Shown here: piece after piece, positions 21,145 through 32,662 of the stretch | Position numbering within the stretch: the stretch's first letter is position 1 | Layout: each line of letters begins with the position of its first letter | Origin: Mytilus edulis | Taxonomy: Eukaryota > Mollusca > Bivalvia > Mytilida > Mytilidae | Direction: 5' to 3' | NCBI RefSeq assembly: GCF_963676685.1 | Contig: NC_092349.1 | Coordinates: forward strand, 37,120,293-37,184,292 | Length of the DNA: 64,000 nt | Made by a program: the position numbers and the translations under genes | Notes under the pieces: model-generated | Seen by the model: only the letters and a program-made list of their open reading frames with translations | The model's database searches: none | What the model was told of the DNA's origin: nothing

Positions 21145-24100
21145 AGACAGACATGTTCAACTTAGATTCCTGCCATGTACCAAATATAGGTTACATACAA
21201 CTTATAGTATCTATATGAAACAGATCTAACCAGGGACATTGAAAATTAACCACTGAACCATGAAATTGAGATAAAGGTCAGATGAACATTGCCAGACAGA
21301 TATATTCATCTTACCATCATTCCATAACACCGTCCACATATCTTTGATATAAGGAACGGACTAAATCTTAAAATCAAAAAGTTTTTTTTTCTTAACCACA
21401 AGTTGCATATTACTTTTTATATATCTATGTCCAGACATGCCCAAAAATTGTTCCTACTACTTACTTTAAATTTTGTTTCGAAAACAAGGTCACAACTGCC
21501 AAAAGGTTAAGGTGAACCTTTCAAGTTATTGGATCTGCACCAATCGACCTTCTATAATTTCTACATGATTTTCATAATTATTTATTGAATAAAAAAAGAG
21601 ACAAACATACTTTAACTATGAACAATTGTCTGTAATTACTAAGTTATATTTTATGGACGCTTATCTTTTGATATTAAAGTCCATATGATATCATTTTGGA
21701 TGAAATTATTATCTGGTAAACCGACTATTAACTACTTTATAAGCTGTTAAATGAAAATTATGTAAATTTTAGTTGGTTAAATCATATTGATTCTATAAAG
21801 ATATATTTAGACTCAGTTAACCGGACTACTTTCGTAACCAATGCAAACAATATGGCGACTTGAAAACGTAATAAGATTAAAATCGATAACTGTTGAAAAC
21901 AGAATTAAAAGAATACCAGAATGCTTCAAAATTGTTCAGAGCGTATTTATTTCAGATATTTTTAAAAATGCTTTTGCCTATAAATTAATAAATAAGCTGT
22001 TTCGCAGATTTTTATGTGCATAATGTTCTAAGTTGAACAAATATTCAAATTTGGTCATAACAAAAATGCATTGTTCCTTTATGTGCTTATTTGGTAAATC
22101 GATCATTCCTGGCAGTCGAATCAAGCAAATTTTCACAATTCATGAGCCAGTTATTTCTAAAAGTAACGTATAAAAATTATGATACATTTATATACAAATG
22201 TATATAAACAATTTTACTGTTTTAGGTAAAACAAATATTAGCAACTAAAATATACAAAAATAATCAATAAACGGAGAATTATACATACAACTGACATACG
22301 TTCTAAAAGAATAAATAGTCCTTTTCTTTTGCGTTACCAGGAAGTAAAGGATCACATGATATAACACATACTATATATAGATATGATTTCAACAGACGAT
22401 ATTGTACATTCTTGATAAAAAAAGTCTGTGTACTTCTACGTGTCCGTAAACCAATACAAAAATTTGTTTATGAATGTCATTGTAAGTGATCAACATGACA
22501 AAAAAAGAAATATGATTGCATGATATGGTTGCAAATGAGACAACTCTTTATAAGAGACCATTTGACCTACAACAACAAACTAAGACAGTACTGCATATAA
22601 AGTATAAAAGGCCCCGAAAAGACAAATGTAAAAAAATCAAACGAGAAAACTTAAGATCGAATTTATGTACAAAATAATGAACGATAAACAAACATGTCAC
22701 ACAGCAACATGCTTTTTTTTTTATTAACTATAAGCTTAAGGATGTATTTCAATAACATACAACGCATATAACATATACTTTTTGTAAAGAAAAACTTTAT
22801 TTCAGAAAAAAGTAATACGACGGCTATTATCTATAATATTATGATGCTAGAATTCCGTGTTGAACTGTCTACTTGCCTTTGGTAGCTGACAATACATAAC
22901 GCTAATCTTTCGAAGTTATATTTAACTATGTGAGAACCTTGAAAAACATCTCCAAAAACCTGTAATTACTAGAATTGGCAGATGGACCCCAAATGACCAT
23001 GCATCCTTATTGCACTCTTCATATATATCACATATACACGTTGCAGTATTTTGTCTTGTCACATCAATCTTAATGTGTTCTATATTTAATATAAGAACAC
23101 AAATGCAGATCGATGTAAATAAATCTTAATTGCATCTTCGTTACATTCCCTTCACCCTATTGTTAAGGTCTTTTGATTTTTTAGCAAGCGTTTCGATCTT
23201 TCATTTGATGAAGGAGACTACCATTTGATTTTTTTTTGGGGGGGGGGGGGGTCATCTGTTGTAACATATATATTCCCCCTCACTCAATTAATATCCATTT
23301 TTGCACCCCGAAAATCAAATTTCTTGAAAACAATTTGTTAAAAAAACGCCTTAATTCCACCCAAATATGCAAATGTATAAACTCACACAAACCTTGTTAT
23401 AATGGAATATTGTAAATAATTGATTTTTTTTTATAATTATAGAAAACAAATGGATAAAGAACAATAAAAGCGAAGCGGGACGTTTGCACTTTTTGTTAGG
23501 ACATTGCTTTTTTTTCTAATGGACATTTGCGCTTTTTCTACAGGACATTTGTACTTTTTTACATGACATTATTTATAAACATTTCAGTCGAGTAATCATG
23601 GCTAGAAACATAATATCATAAACACAGCACATTTTTATACAGCTTTTAAGTTGTCATTTGTTTGCTTGTCTGGTCACTTTCTACTGACCAATACTCTACA
23701 AAATTCTTCTATTTTTTAACGCACACATTGATTTGAATTTTGAATGGCTGCGTTTGATAGTAAGTAGGAATCTGAAAGGTCGATTTGAACAACATTGTCA
23801 AACATTGTTCAAAGCAATATCAAATGCTGCAAATTAAAGAATATTTAAAGATAATTTTAGTTCTGAAGATTATTTAGATATTTTAATTCAGAAAACCAAA
23901 AGATAGCAGAATTTTGTAGATTTAGAACAACCAATCATAAGTGACCTCACACATTTATCGTAGAATGTCATTTTTAACAAGAGAGAAAAATTCACATGCA
24001 AAAAAAATGTTTTCGGATAAAATATTTCAATGTTTAAATTATTGATGTCATAAAAAAAAGCTTATTAAACTTTGCAAAATCATAAATTAAGCTGTGTGTA

Positions 24101-24300
24101 TTCCAGACTTAATCTTAAACGAATATTCGGCTTGGCGTTGTAGTAAACATGCGATTTTGGTTAAATCTCATGATACAGGGACAGTAACTCCTCTAAGGTC
24201 GTATCAGACAATATGGGTCTGCGTAAATGGTAAGAATGTACATCTTGACCAAATAATTTTGCAGCACTAGATTTTTTTGTATAAATATACATAAAGGATT
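21145..24300. repeat. Noncoding segmental duplication block A (matches 37733-41150)
   Basis: Same order of landmarks in both copies: 'gttcaacttagattcctgc', 'aaacaaggtcacaactgcc', 'gactcagttaaccggactac', 'cttgaacaattttgaat'-type spacers, 'ttgcactcttcatatat', 'ctaaggtcgtatcagacaat'. The divergence looks modest, with small indels. Relative to copy B, 118 bases are missing near 22083. There is no supported gene. A T/G homopolymer (23229-23252) is shared with 40225-40246. Confidence 0.8.
22530..22725 (-). repeat. Retroelement 3' tail within copy A
   Basis: The reverse complement contains 'gtctcttataaagagttgtc' and 'tcgtttgatttttttacat', the tail of the Penelope-like family. The same insertion is at 39484-39700 in copy B, so it predates the duplication. 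Confidence 0.6.
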
Positions 24301-24329
24301 TCGAGATATTAGAAATTATTTTCTACATA

Positions 24330-24430
24330 GGAAATGCCTGTACCAAGTCAGGAATATGACAGTTGTTATCCCTTCGTTTGATGTGCTTGAGCTCTTGTTT
24401 TGCCACTTGATAAGGATTTATATCTAAAGA
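24330..24430 (+). repeat. SINE body fragment
   Basis: 'aaatgcctgtaccaagtcag' then 'gaatatgacagttgtt', matching the body of the SINE-like repeat at 24745-24960 without its tRNA-like head. Confidence 0.6.
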
Positions 24431-24439
24431 TTGACTATG

Positions 24440-24650
24440 AGGGTCGGTTGAAAACAAAACTTCACGACAACATAGATGATTTCAAATTCCCAATAGTGAA
24501 GCATTGGGAAGCTGAAATCATCACTTCGTAAATTTTACGGATGCCATTACGAGTTGGTTGACCGTTATGGAATATCTGTTATATAGATGATATCGGATAT
24601 GTTCCTCATGTCGTAACTGCAATCCCGTTCCCTTTTCACGAATGTGACAT
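24440..24650 (+). pseudogene. Rearranged RT fragment (subfamily 2) and tail
   Basis: Plus-strand remnants of YEGRLKTKLHD and DDFKFPIV, then a jump to the sequence after RKFYGRHHELVDRYGI and the tail 'gatatgttcctcatgtcgta'. About 200 bases of RT are missing. At the junction a 20-base block is followed by its own inverted copy (24475-24522). Confidence 0.6.
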
Positions 24651-24744
24651 ACCGAATTAGACTTTTACCTTTATTTGTGACATTTTTACCTATTGTGTCC
24701 GTTTGTTTTGTTAACGCATCATTATCAATATTATTAAATTTGAT

Positions 24745-24960
24745 GCGACTGTCGTACAAGTGAGAGGTTTAGCGCTATAAAACCAGGTTCAATCCACCAT
24801 TTTCTACATTTAGAAATGCATGTACCAAGTCAGGAATATGACAGTTGTTGTCCATTCGTTTTTGATGTGTTTTGTCGTTTGATTTTGCCATGATTGGGGA
24901 CTTTCCGAATTGATTTTCCTCTGAGTTCAGTATTTTTGTCATTTTACCTTTTAGACGATT
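24745..24960 (+). repeat. tRNA-derived SINE-like repeat
   Basis: The head 'caagtgagaggtttagcgc' and 'aaaccaggttcaatccacc' resembles Pol III A and B boxes (consensus B box GGTTCRANTCC). It is followed by a body 'aaatgcatgtaccaagtcag' and a T-rich end near 24955. At least three other copies or parts lie in this window. Confidence 0.6.
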
Positions 24961-25170
24961 ACCTATATTTATTTACCCCTTTGTTCCATATTTAGTCATA
25001 GCAGCAAGTTGTTATTAGAGTTACCGGTCAAGAATGAGTTTTATGTAAACACATTGTGGATAATTGTTACCAAGTATGGTTCAGATAGGCCTTTTAATTT
25101 AATGGTGAAGATTTGAAATAAAATTTAAAAAAACCGTTTACGATGAACACACAAGTGATTGCAATAAAGT
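24960..25170. repeat. End of segmental copy A (matches 42020-42160)
   Basis: 'tatttatttacccctttgtt', 'catagcagcaagttgt' and 'ttatgtaaacacattgtgga' recur at 42025-42130, so the duplicated unit continues past the SINE and RT insertions at 24330-24960. Confidence 0.65.
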
Positions 25171-25520
25171 TTCGACCAATCCTTAACAGTGATATGTCTT
25201 TATTTAACTTATTTTCGTATCTTTTGGTTGTTTTCTGCTTAACGTATAGTCACAGTCACTGCTGGTAATCTACACACGCAGAACAATTGGTTCTGCAATG
25301 AAAACCGTGAGAGGATTTTCCGGTTGTGCTTGAGTGGGGTAGTTGTCACCGCTTCAAAGGGTATGTACATTTCTAAACAGCAATTTTCTAATTCAACTAA
25401 TGAAAATATTGAAAATCGGAAAATGCTATGCTGTGGTGAATACTTTAACGAAGAGATGCATCATTTACGGTTTTGTTGTGCATTGAGTAAAATTCCTACA
25501 AAATCAATCGTTCCACGATA

Positions 25521-26114
25521 AAGGTTCATCATAACAAACGGACAAATATGGCTGTATTTACATGCCAAAAATTACTCTGAGTACAGACTTACCTGTGAAG
25601 ATGGAAAAGTTTTAATGTCTGGCATCCACTAGATATAATAAAGTTAAATGCATTTTGTATTTCAGATAGATAAAATCTCTTTTGGATTTTGATGGGCATT
25701 TTTTTTTCCTTCATGCAAAAGGTTGTGAAAATTAACTAAGTTGTGGTACAACTATGAGATGCTCCCTCAGGTAAAAAACCGGTTTGTATTGTTTTGATTG
25801 TCCTTAATTGACATGGACAAGAGGTATCTTTACAAATATAGGTGAGTTAAAGAGTTTATCCGAGTCAGTGAGTGGACAGTATCAAAGTAATTCAGGTGTT
25901 TGTTTATTTTTACACCTTCTGCAGACAGGAAAAAAAATGCCCATCAAAAACCAAGAAAGATTTTATCTTTCTTAAACACAAAATGTATTGAATTTTTATA
26001 TATCTAGTGCATGCTAGGCATTAAAACTTTCCAAACAGCACAGGTAAGTCTGTACACAGAGTAGTTTTTGAGGTGAAAATACGGCCATATTTGTCCATTT
26101 GTTATGATGAACCT
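25521..26114. mobile_element. Foldback MITE P1
   Basis: The arms 25521-25715 and 25925-26114 are inverted copies, with ends 'aaggttcatcataac' and 'gttatgatgaacctt'. They share 'ggacaaatatggc', 'cagacttacctgtg' and 'gatgggcattttttttt'. The loop of about 210 bases has no coding frame. It is flanked by TAA/TTAA-like bases. It lies inside the left arm of palindrome P2: bases outside both P1 ends pair with the right arm of P2. Confidence 0.7.
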
Positions 26115-27312
26115 TAATTGCCGAAAAAAAGTGACATTTAAATTTTGAGATGTTTCTATTAACAAAACAACAAGTTCAAATTTAGTTCTTTTTCGGTCAA
26201 CTGAATTGAATGTCGTTTTGGGCGGCGTGTACGCTGTCCGAAGTTGATAGACGTCTTAATAAAGCTGAAAACTGCAAAATTTCATTATTAAATGCGTGAG
26301 GGGAGCGGTTCTGATTGAGGACAACGTGAATGCGTCAGGGAAATGCAATCCTATCTTTATATCGCAAAATGCAACAATCATAATATTTCTTTACGGTCCT
26401 ATGTTGGATATAATATCATATATAACGGTCTCATCCATATTGTACGTAATCTTATCGTTCCTTATCGAGTATAAGGAGTTAAGTTTTTTCAACTGATGTT
26501 TATAGTACACCACTGTCTCATGTTAGTGGAGGGTTTGGGATCCCGCTAACATGTTTAAACCCGTGGTTGTTTGTTTATGTGTTATATATTTGTTTTTCGT
26601 TCATTTTTTCACATAAATTACGTCGTTAGTTTTTAATTGTTTTACGTTTGTCATTTCGGGGCCTTTTACAACTGACTATGCGGTGTGGGCTTTGTTCATT
26701 GTTAAAGGCCGTATAATGACTTATAGTTGGTAATATCTGTGTCATTTGGTCTCTTATGGATGGGTTGTCTCATTGGCAATCATAACATCTTTTTTTTATT
26801 TTGTGTATCATTATGGTGACAATTGATGCATTTATGTATGCTTGATTGTATATATTTATATTGATCATGTTAAATTAAAGGCGATCTTGTAGTGAACGCA
26901 CAGCCCTGTACTGCGTTTGATTTTTTCTACGATATTTTGTTCAGAAAAACTTTATTTATATATTTATTGCCGAAATCGTCCGTGTAGAAATGAATTCATT
27001 AGGTATTACCCTATCTCATTAAAATAGAAATACCGTTATATATCCACATAGGACCGTAAAGAAATATAATGATTGTTGCATTTGGAAAAAAAGATATGAT
27101 TACACTTCCCCTCACGCATCCACGATGTCCTCACGCATGAAATAATGAAAATATGCAGTTTTTAGCTTGATTTAGACGTCTATCAGCTTCGGACAGCGTA
27201 CACGCCGCCTAAAACGACATTCAGTTCAGTTGACCGAAAAAAAATTTGAACTTGTAGTTCTGTTAATAGAATAGAACTGTCAAAATTTAAATGTCACCTT
27301 TTTCGGCAATTA
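26115..27312. mobile_element. Foldback element P2 with retroelement tail in its loop
   Basis: The arms 26115-26430 and 27035-27312 are inverted copies: 'taattgccgaaaaaaagtga' against 'tcacctttttcggcaatta', 'gcggcgtgtacgctgtccga' against 'tcggacagcgtacacgccgc', and 'cgcatgaaataatgaa' against its partner. The loop contains a plus-strand Penelope-like tail (26476-26800). Pairing extends outward across P1 ('cgttccacgat' against 'gggacgat'). Confidence 0.7.
26476..26800 (+). repeat. Penelope-like 3' tail in P2 loop
   Basis: Colinear with 4270-4665: 'gggatcccgctaacatgttt', 'tgactatgcggtgtgggctt' and 'gttgtctcattggcaatcat'. Confidence 0.75.
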
Positions 27313-27359
27313 CTCTTGGGACGATTTAGTCCAGCAGCTAAGTCCAATATTTTGGGACA

Positions 27360-28000
27360 ATTAATCACTTTATGGTAAAAGCATGAAACTAAACTTTGCA
27401 CAGTGTTAGTTATGATGCTTATGAACATTTTTGGATATGGAGCCATAAAAAAAAATCCACAATGGCCGCCAATTTCAAAATGGCTGCCAACGGTCAGGAG
27501 GCAGAGTCTAAAAATATGGTATATTTTTTTCTTTGAAAATAAAAGCACAAAACTTTGCATATTGCTAGTTATGATGCTAATTAATCTTTTCTGAATATGT
27601 AACAATCTAAAATAATTCCATAATTGCCGCCAATTTCAAAATGGCCACCAACAGTCATGAGGCAGAGTAAAAAAAATTGGTATAATTGATCATTTGAAAA
27701 TGAAAGCACAACACATTGCATATTGCTAGTTATAATTCTTATTAGTTTTTTCTGAATATGGAACAATCAAACATAATTCCATAATGGCCGACAACTTAAA
27801 AATGGCCGCCAACAGACATGAGGCAAAGTAAGAAAAAAAAAGTATAATTGATCATTTGAAAATGAAAGCACAAAACTTTGCATATTGCTAGTATTGATGC
27901 TAATTAATCTTTTCTGAAAATGGAACAATCAAAAATAATTCGATAATGGCAGACAAATTCAAAATGGCCACCAAAAGTCTTATTATCAGAAACCATATCG
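27360..28000. repeat. Tandem ~161-base units (left inner arm)
   Basis: About four units with 'aatggccgccaatttcaaaatg' type blocks shortened by drift. 'gaggcagag' or 'gaggcaaag' recurs at 27498, 27659 and 27820 (period 161). Related, more diverged units in opposite orientation occupy 31080-31725. Confidence 0.75.
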
Positions 28001-28226
28001 TGTATAATTAGAAAGTATTAACAATCAACAAATAATTTGTGCTTTGCAAAACTTTCAAGATTTCAGGTCATCAAATCTTGAATAACATACTTTTTGTTTG
28101 TCTTTTTAACTTTTTCGATTCAAGCGTCACTGAAATGAGGTCATTTGAAGACGAAACACGCGTCTGGCATACATAAGTTATGCACAATGAATATATAAAC
28201 CAATTTACGATCATAGTTCTTACAAC

Positions 28227-30889
28227 ATGGCTACTGAAAAGACGTTCAGGGTATCAAGTGTAGAATATGACAAACCGACTAATTCAAATAATATTGATTG
28301 GGCAAATTGCATCCTATGCCAAGAAATTACAGACGAAAAATGTATATGTCCTTTTGATTCTAAACGTCTCAATGTTGGGGTTGGTTATCAATCTTTCGCT
28401 GACAATATTAAGAAGTTTCATGAACTACGATTGGTGCCGAAGGCATTGATGTGTGCATTGAAAATTAGATGAGGAATCTGGAATAGCACAGTTTTCTTAT
28501 TGACCACAAGACATGTTGGCACAAATCCTGCAACTTAAAACTGAACAGGACAAAGTTGAATAGAGCAGAAAAAACGAACCTTACATGAGAGAATAGATGA
28601 CAAAGCAACCACATCTTAATAGAAAACTAGACATAGCTTTTCCGTTCAGTCCACCAATAACCCGCCTGTGTGCTTTTTCTGTAACGAAAATGGCCAATAC
28701 GCTCTTCATGAGTCCTCAACATTTGGACAATATACACGTGTAAGAGAATGTGCAGTAAAATTAAATGACACGTTGTTACTCGCAAAGTTAAGCGCTTGTG
28801 ATCTAATTGCACAGGAAGCAAAATACCACTCTAAAAGTTTTATTTATATAATAGTGCATCTCGAATTGAAATAATGAAAAATGATAATGTCGAATCTAAG
28901 AAGAAAAGGCAAATCCATGGTATTGCATTTTCAGAACTAGTCTCTTATATCAATGAAACAAGGTCATGCGATGAGACCATAAATGTTTACAAGTTGTCAG
29001 ATATATGTAAACGTTTTACGGAAAGAATAACATGTCTAAGTTCAGATGTTTCATCTTAAGTTAATAGTTCTCGCCTAAAAGACAGAATGGTATCTAATTT
29101 CCATGACTTAGATGCTTACAAACAAGGACCGTGTAAACAAGACAAGAAAACGTGATCTAGTGGATACTTTCCTCTAACTTGGACTATCGGTCTCCTATGA
29201 CCGAGTGTTAGAAATTTTTACTTCAATGGCCAATGATGCTTGTCGTCTTTATGTCCAAGAAGATATTGTTTGCCCTACTAATCTACTAAAATGTATTGAC
29301 TTCATCTGCTGTAGACAATATTGATCACAATCTAAGCAGTATATCGTCAAAAGATTCATTGAAGTCTGGAGCTGGCATGTCAGTTAACTGCTAGTAGTCT
29401 GTTGTTATTTATGTATTATTGTCATTTTGTTTATTTTCTTTGGTTACATCTTCTGACATCAGACTCGGATTTCTCTTGAACTGAATTTTAATGTGCGTAT
29501 TGTTATTCGTTTACTTTACTACATTGGTTAGAGGTATAGGGGGAGGGTTGAGATCTCACAAACATGTTTAACCCCGCCGCATTTTTGCGCCTGTCCCAAG
29601 TCAGGAGCCTCTGGCCTGTGTTAGTCTTGTATTATTTTAATTTTAGTTTCTTGTGTACAATTTGGAAATTAGTATGGCGTTCATTATCACTGGACTAGTA
29701 TATATTTGTTTAGGGGCCAGCTGAGGACGCCTCCGGGTGCGGGAATTTCTCGCTACATTGAAGACCTGTTGTTGACCCTCTGCTGTTGTTTTTTATTTGG
29801 GCGGGTTGTTGTCTCTTTGACACATTCCCCATTTCCATTCTCAATTTTATTCCATGGTACAGGTATTTCTTTATTCCAACACATATCAAAGAATGTTCAA
29901 GGCGTTGTTCAAACATTTTACCATTCGGAACCTATGTTGAAATGCCAGTAAAAGAGAGTTGCTCTTTTACCAGAGAGATATTTAAATCTTCAACCAGCTG
30001 TACTAAGAGACCCCTTTAGTTGAAGGAGTACTTTCAATTGATATTTCCTCATTCCCAGCTGCATTAAAAGGGGAATTCAAATGGCTGAAACATGTTTCTA
30101 AAAATTCAAGTGCTAAAGTGGGTTCAAATATTTCATGGTCCACCTATCACGCTGCTATGAACTGTTGAGCCCATGTTCACATGAGGAAGCTGATTCTAGC
30201 TTGACAAAGATGTTGTTGTCTTGTCTGTCTCTTGTTTCAACAGACTGCAAATTGAACAAATTATGGATAGGTTGTTGGCACTGGAAAGAACCCCCGATAT
30301 ATTTCAGTACATGGATTGTGCCTTGCCTTAGGACCATTGAAATCAAAAGGCTTTCCACTGTTTAATGCCTTTACAAGTTGTGACACAGTCTCAGCTTGGG
30401 ACACATGGTTCGTATATGACGAGTTGTCAGAAGCATTTCTGCCGGTTATTGAAAATCCAAATTAAGGGGAAATTTTAAAAGTGTTAAAAGTAATAGAACG
30501 GTACGTTGTGCTTTTGTATGATTGGTATAGAACAGCTTATACGGTGAATGAGTTAAGAAAACAGTTATTCACACAGAAGACAAGAACAATTGACAACATT
30601 CCTCCAACATCTTCAACAAACGAAACGTGCAGCTTACCAAGGTAGTGTTATTTGAGGCAACTGTTTAGTTGCAAATGCAAGTATGCCATCACCAGATTTA
30701 TTTGTTTGGCAAAAACGTGATAGTACTTGGGTACCATTCTGGTCTGTGCTTGCAGAAGATTCAATGTCATGCCAAGACCTCATCCACTGTAGCTGTAAGA
30801 AATAATGTCGAGGAGAATGCTAGAAAGCAGCATTAAAATGCACAGCATTGTGCAACTGCTTACCGGATTGTGAAAGAGATACTGATTGA
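28227..30889 (+). pseudogene. Uncharacterised animal multicopy protein family, CXC-like C-terminus, degraded
   Basis: Starts ATG 28227 with a zinc-like N-terminus (WANCILCQEITDEKCICPFD). Successive fragments in changing frames follow: CFFCNENGQYALHESSTFGQ, LLAKLSACDLIAQEAKYH, HGIAFSELVSYI, AVDNIDHNLSSISSKDS, FHGTGISLFQHI, SHEEAD, LWIG, then GSVI and a final cysteine cluster CSCKK-CRGEC-KAALKCTALCNC ending at TGA 30889. From memory this order matches a large uncharacterised family repeated in mollusc and cnidarian genomes. Numerous stops, frameshifts and an inserted retroelement tail (29356-29848) make it dead. Its role is unknown. Confidence 0.7.
29356..29848 (+). mobile_element. Retroelement 3' tail inserted in the pseudogene
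   Basis: Splits the conserved stretch KDS|FHGTGIS. It contains 'gttagaggtatagggggagg', 'aacatgtttaaccccgccgc', 'gacgcctccgggtgcgggaa' and 'gttgttgtctctttgacaca', which I recognise as a dispersed mussel retroelement tail. No long target duplication is visible. Confidence 0.65.
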
Positions 30890-31079
30890 GACTGTGCTTT
30901 ATTTTGATTGTCCTGCATTTGGATGATATTTTAATTATATTCTTAATCTGTTGTTATGTTAAATAGTTACTTATTTCTGACCTCATTTCTTAAAAAAATA
31001 CTTTAAGTAGGATTTAATATTGTTTTTTTTTCGTTTCAGGAAAATTTTCTAAGGTCATTAACTGTTACAGTGAAAAATA

Positions 31080-31725
31080 AGAACTCGTCAAAGACGCCAT
31101 TTTGAGTTGTATCAGCCATTTTTATTTCATTGTCAATGTCAGCTGATACATTAGATAATAATATGTTTGGATATACATGCTTGCATTGAAATAAATGATC
31201 CATTTTTTTTTAACCATTTTTATACCATATTTAAAAACAAACTTCAATTTTAACATGTTAAACGGCGCCATTAAGAATATTGCCGCCATTTTGAAAATAT
31301 TATTTATGCACCAAGGTATTAATGATACATTGTAGGTATCAAATGATCAGTTTCACAGATTTGGTAACTTTCTTTCGCATGATGATGGTGTATACATACA
31401 AATACTGTCAAACTCAGACATTTTGACGTACCATTTTGAATGTGGACGCCATTTTGATGATTTCTGTATTATAAGGTTTTAAAAAATAACAATTGACATA
31501 TCTTAATTGTATTTCCTTAAGTTTTTGACATCTTTGAACTCACGAAATTTTGGAAGACTGCATCAAGTGAATGATGTCATACTTATGTCGGCCATCTTGA
31601 ATTTGGCGGCCATATTGGATTTTTTTTTCATGGCTCCATATCTGAATTTTGTCTTTACCCCTAAATCTTTCGCTATGCCAAGTTTCATGCTTTTACCATA
31701 AAGTGATCAATTATTCTGATATCCG
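31080..31725. repeat. Right inner arm of inverted repeat
   Basis: Units of about 170 bases with 'gccattttga' or 'gccgccattttga' near 31092, 31285, 31450 and 31600. The outermost is the reverse complement of the outermost left unit (27365-27480). Confidence 0.6.
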
Positions 31726-32331
31726 ATGTACTAATTGATTGTGTAGGAGTTTTACTCCATGCTCAACAGTAAATAATGCATGTCTCTCGAGATCTTCGTT
31801 AAAGTATTCACCACATTATAACATTCTCCGAATTTTCAATATTTTGATCAGTTGAATTAGAAAATTGCGATTTAGAAACTACATACCATTTGAAGCGGTG
31901 ACAATTACTCCACTCAAGCACAACCGGAAAGTCCTCTCACAGTTTTCATTGCAGAACCATTTGTTCTGCGTGTGTAGATAACCAGCCGTGATAGTAGCAT
32001 ATTCAAGAAAAGAACAGACAAAGCAATTTGTCAAATACCTAAGTACACGAAATTTGGTGATATTGGATAGAAATCCCGATAAAAAAAACAAAATTTTTCG
32101 ACAGACTTCAAACTGAACATTGATAGAATGTCTTACTGTTGAATAAAAAGTGCCAAGTATTCAAGTATTCATATCCAATGTCACACTTTTTGACTATTAC
32201 TGTTAAAACTCCAACAAATTTTTATATAATTAATAACTTTGAAGAACAGCGTTCGATAGGGAAAAGAGGAATAACTTATATACGAACAGAATTGTGATTT
32301 ATTTTGATATGCTGTTAGTTATGTTACTTAA

Positions 32332-32658
32332 GGATGTACCTAGGTGATCTGAGGTAAAATATTGATATAGGTCATGAAGCTACTTTTTGAGATATTTGAT
32401 TTTTTTTAAATATGGCGGGAAAAGGCTGACTCGGACTTTTACCTTATATTTGCATAGGTATTATTTGGGTCTCAAATCAAAAGAAAGAAAATCAAGTATC
32501 TTAAAAAAAAATTCAAATGACCTTTTATGAGCTAAAAGTCTTATGTTAAAAGATAACTAAGTGTTATGTGGCAAAATATTTCACCATGTATAGTATGGAA
32601 AAACAACAAGAAGTCCAAACATTTGAGACTCATTCCAAAACCTTACCTAAGTACATCC
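32332..32658. mobile_element. MITE flanked by TTAA
   Basis: Ends 'ggatgtacctaggt' and 'acctaagtacatcc' are inverted copies with one mismatch. TTAA lies immediately outside both (32328-32331 and 32659-32662). The 327-base length and the TTAA target fit a piggyBac-type or Harbinger-type non-autonomous element. There is no real coding frame inside. Confidence 0.65.
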
Positions 32659-32662
32659 TTAA

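Larger units (their letters stand above)
25258..31990 (+). mobile_element. Inverted-repeat-bounded element carrying a CXC-family pseudogene
   Basis: The outer arms 25258-25515 and 31735-31990 are inverted copies ('ctacacacgcagaacaattg' against 'ttctgcgtgtgtagataacc'). Inside them a second block, 27360-28000, is inverted relative to 31080-31725 ('cactttatggtaaaagcatg' against 'catgcttttaccataaagtg'; 'atggagccat' against 'atggctccat'). On the right the two blocks are adjacent; on the left they are split by a 1.8 kb palindromic insertion (25521-27312). The interior holds a degraded gene (28227-30889) and a later retroelement tail (29356-29848). I infer an old DNA transposon or an inverted duplication. 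No target duplication is identified. Confidence 0.6.

Noticed and set aside
27360..28000. Possible CRISPR-like regular array
   Set aside because: The period is 161 with no unique spacers and the DNA is animal; it is an ordinary tandem repeat.
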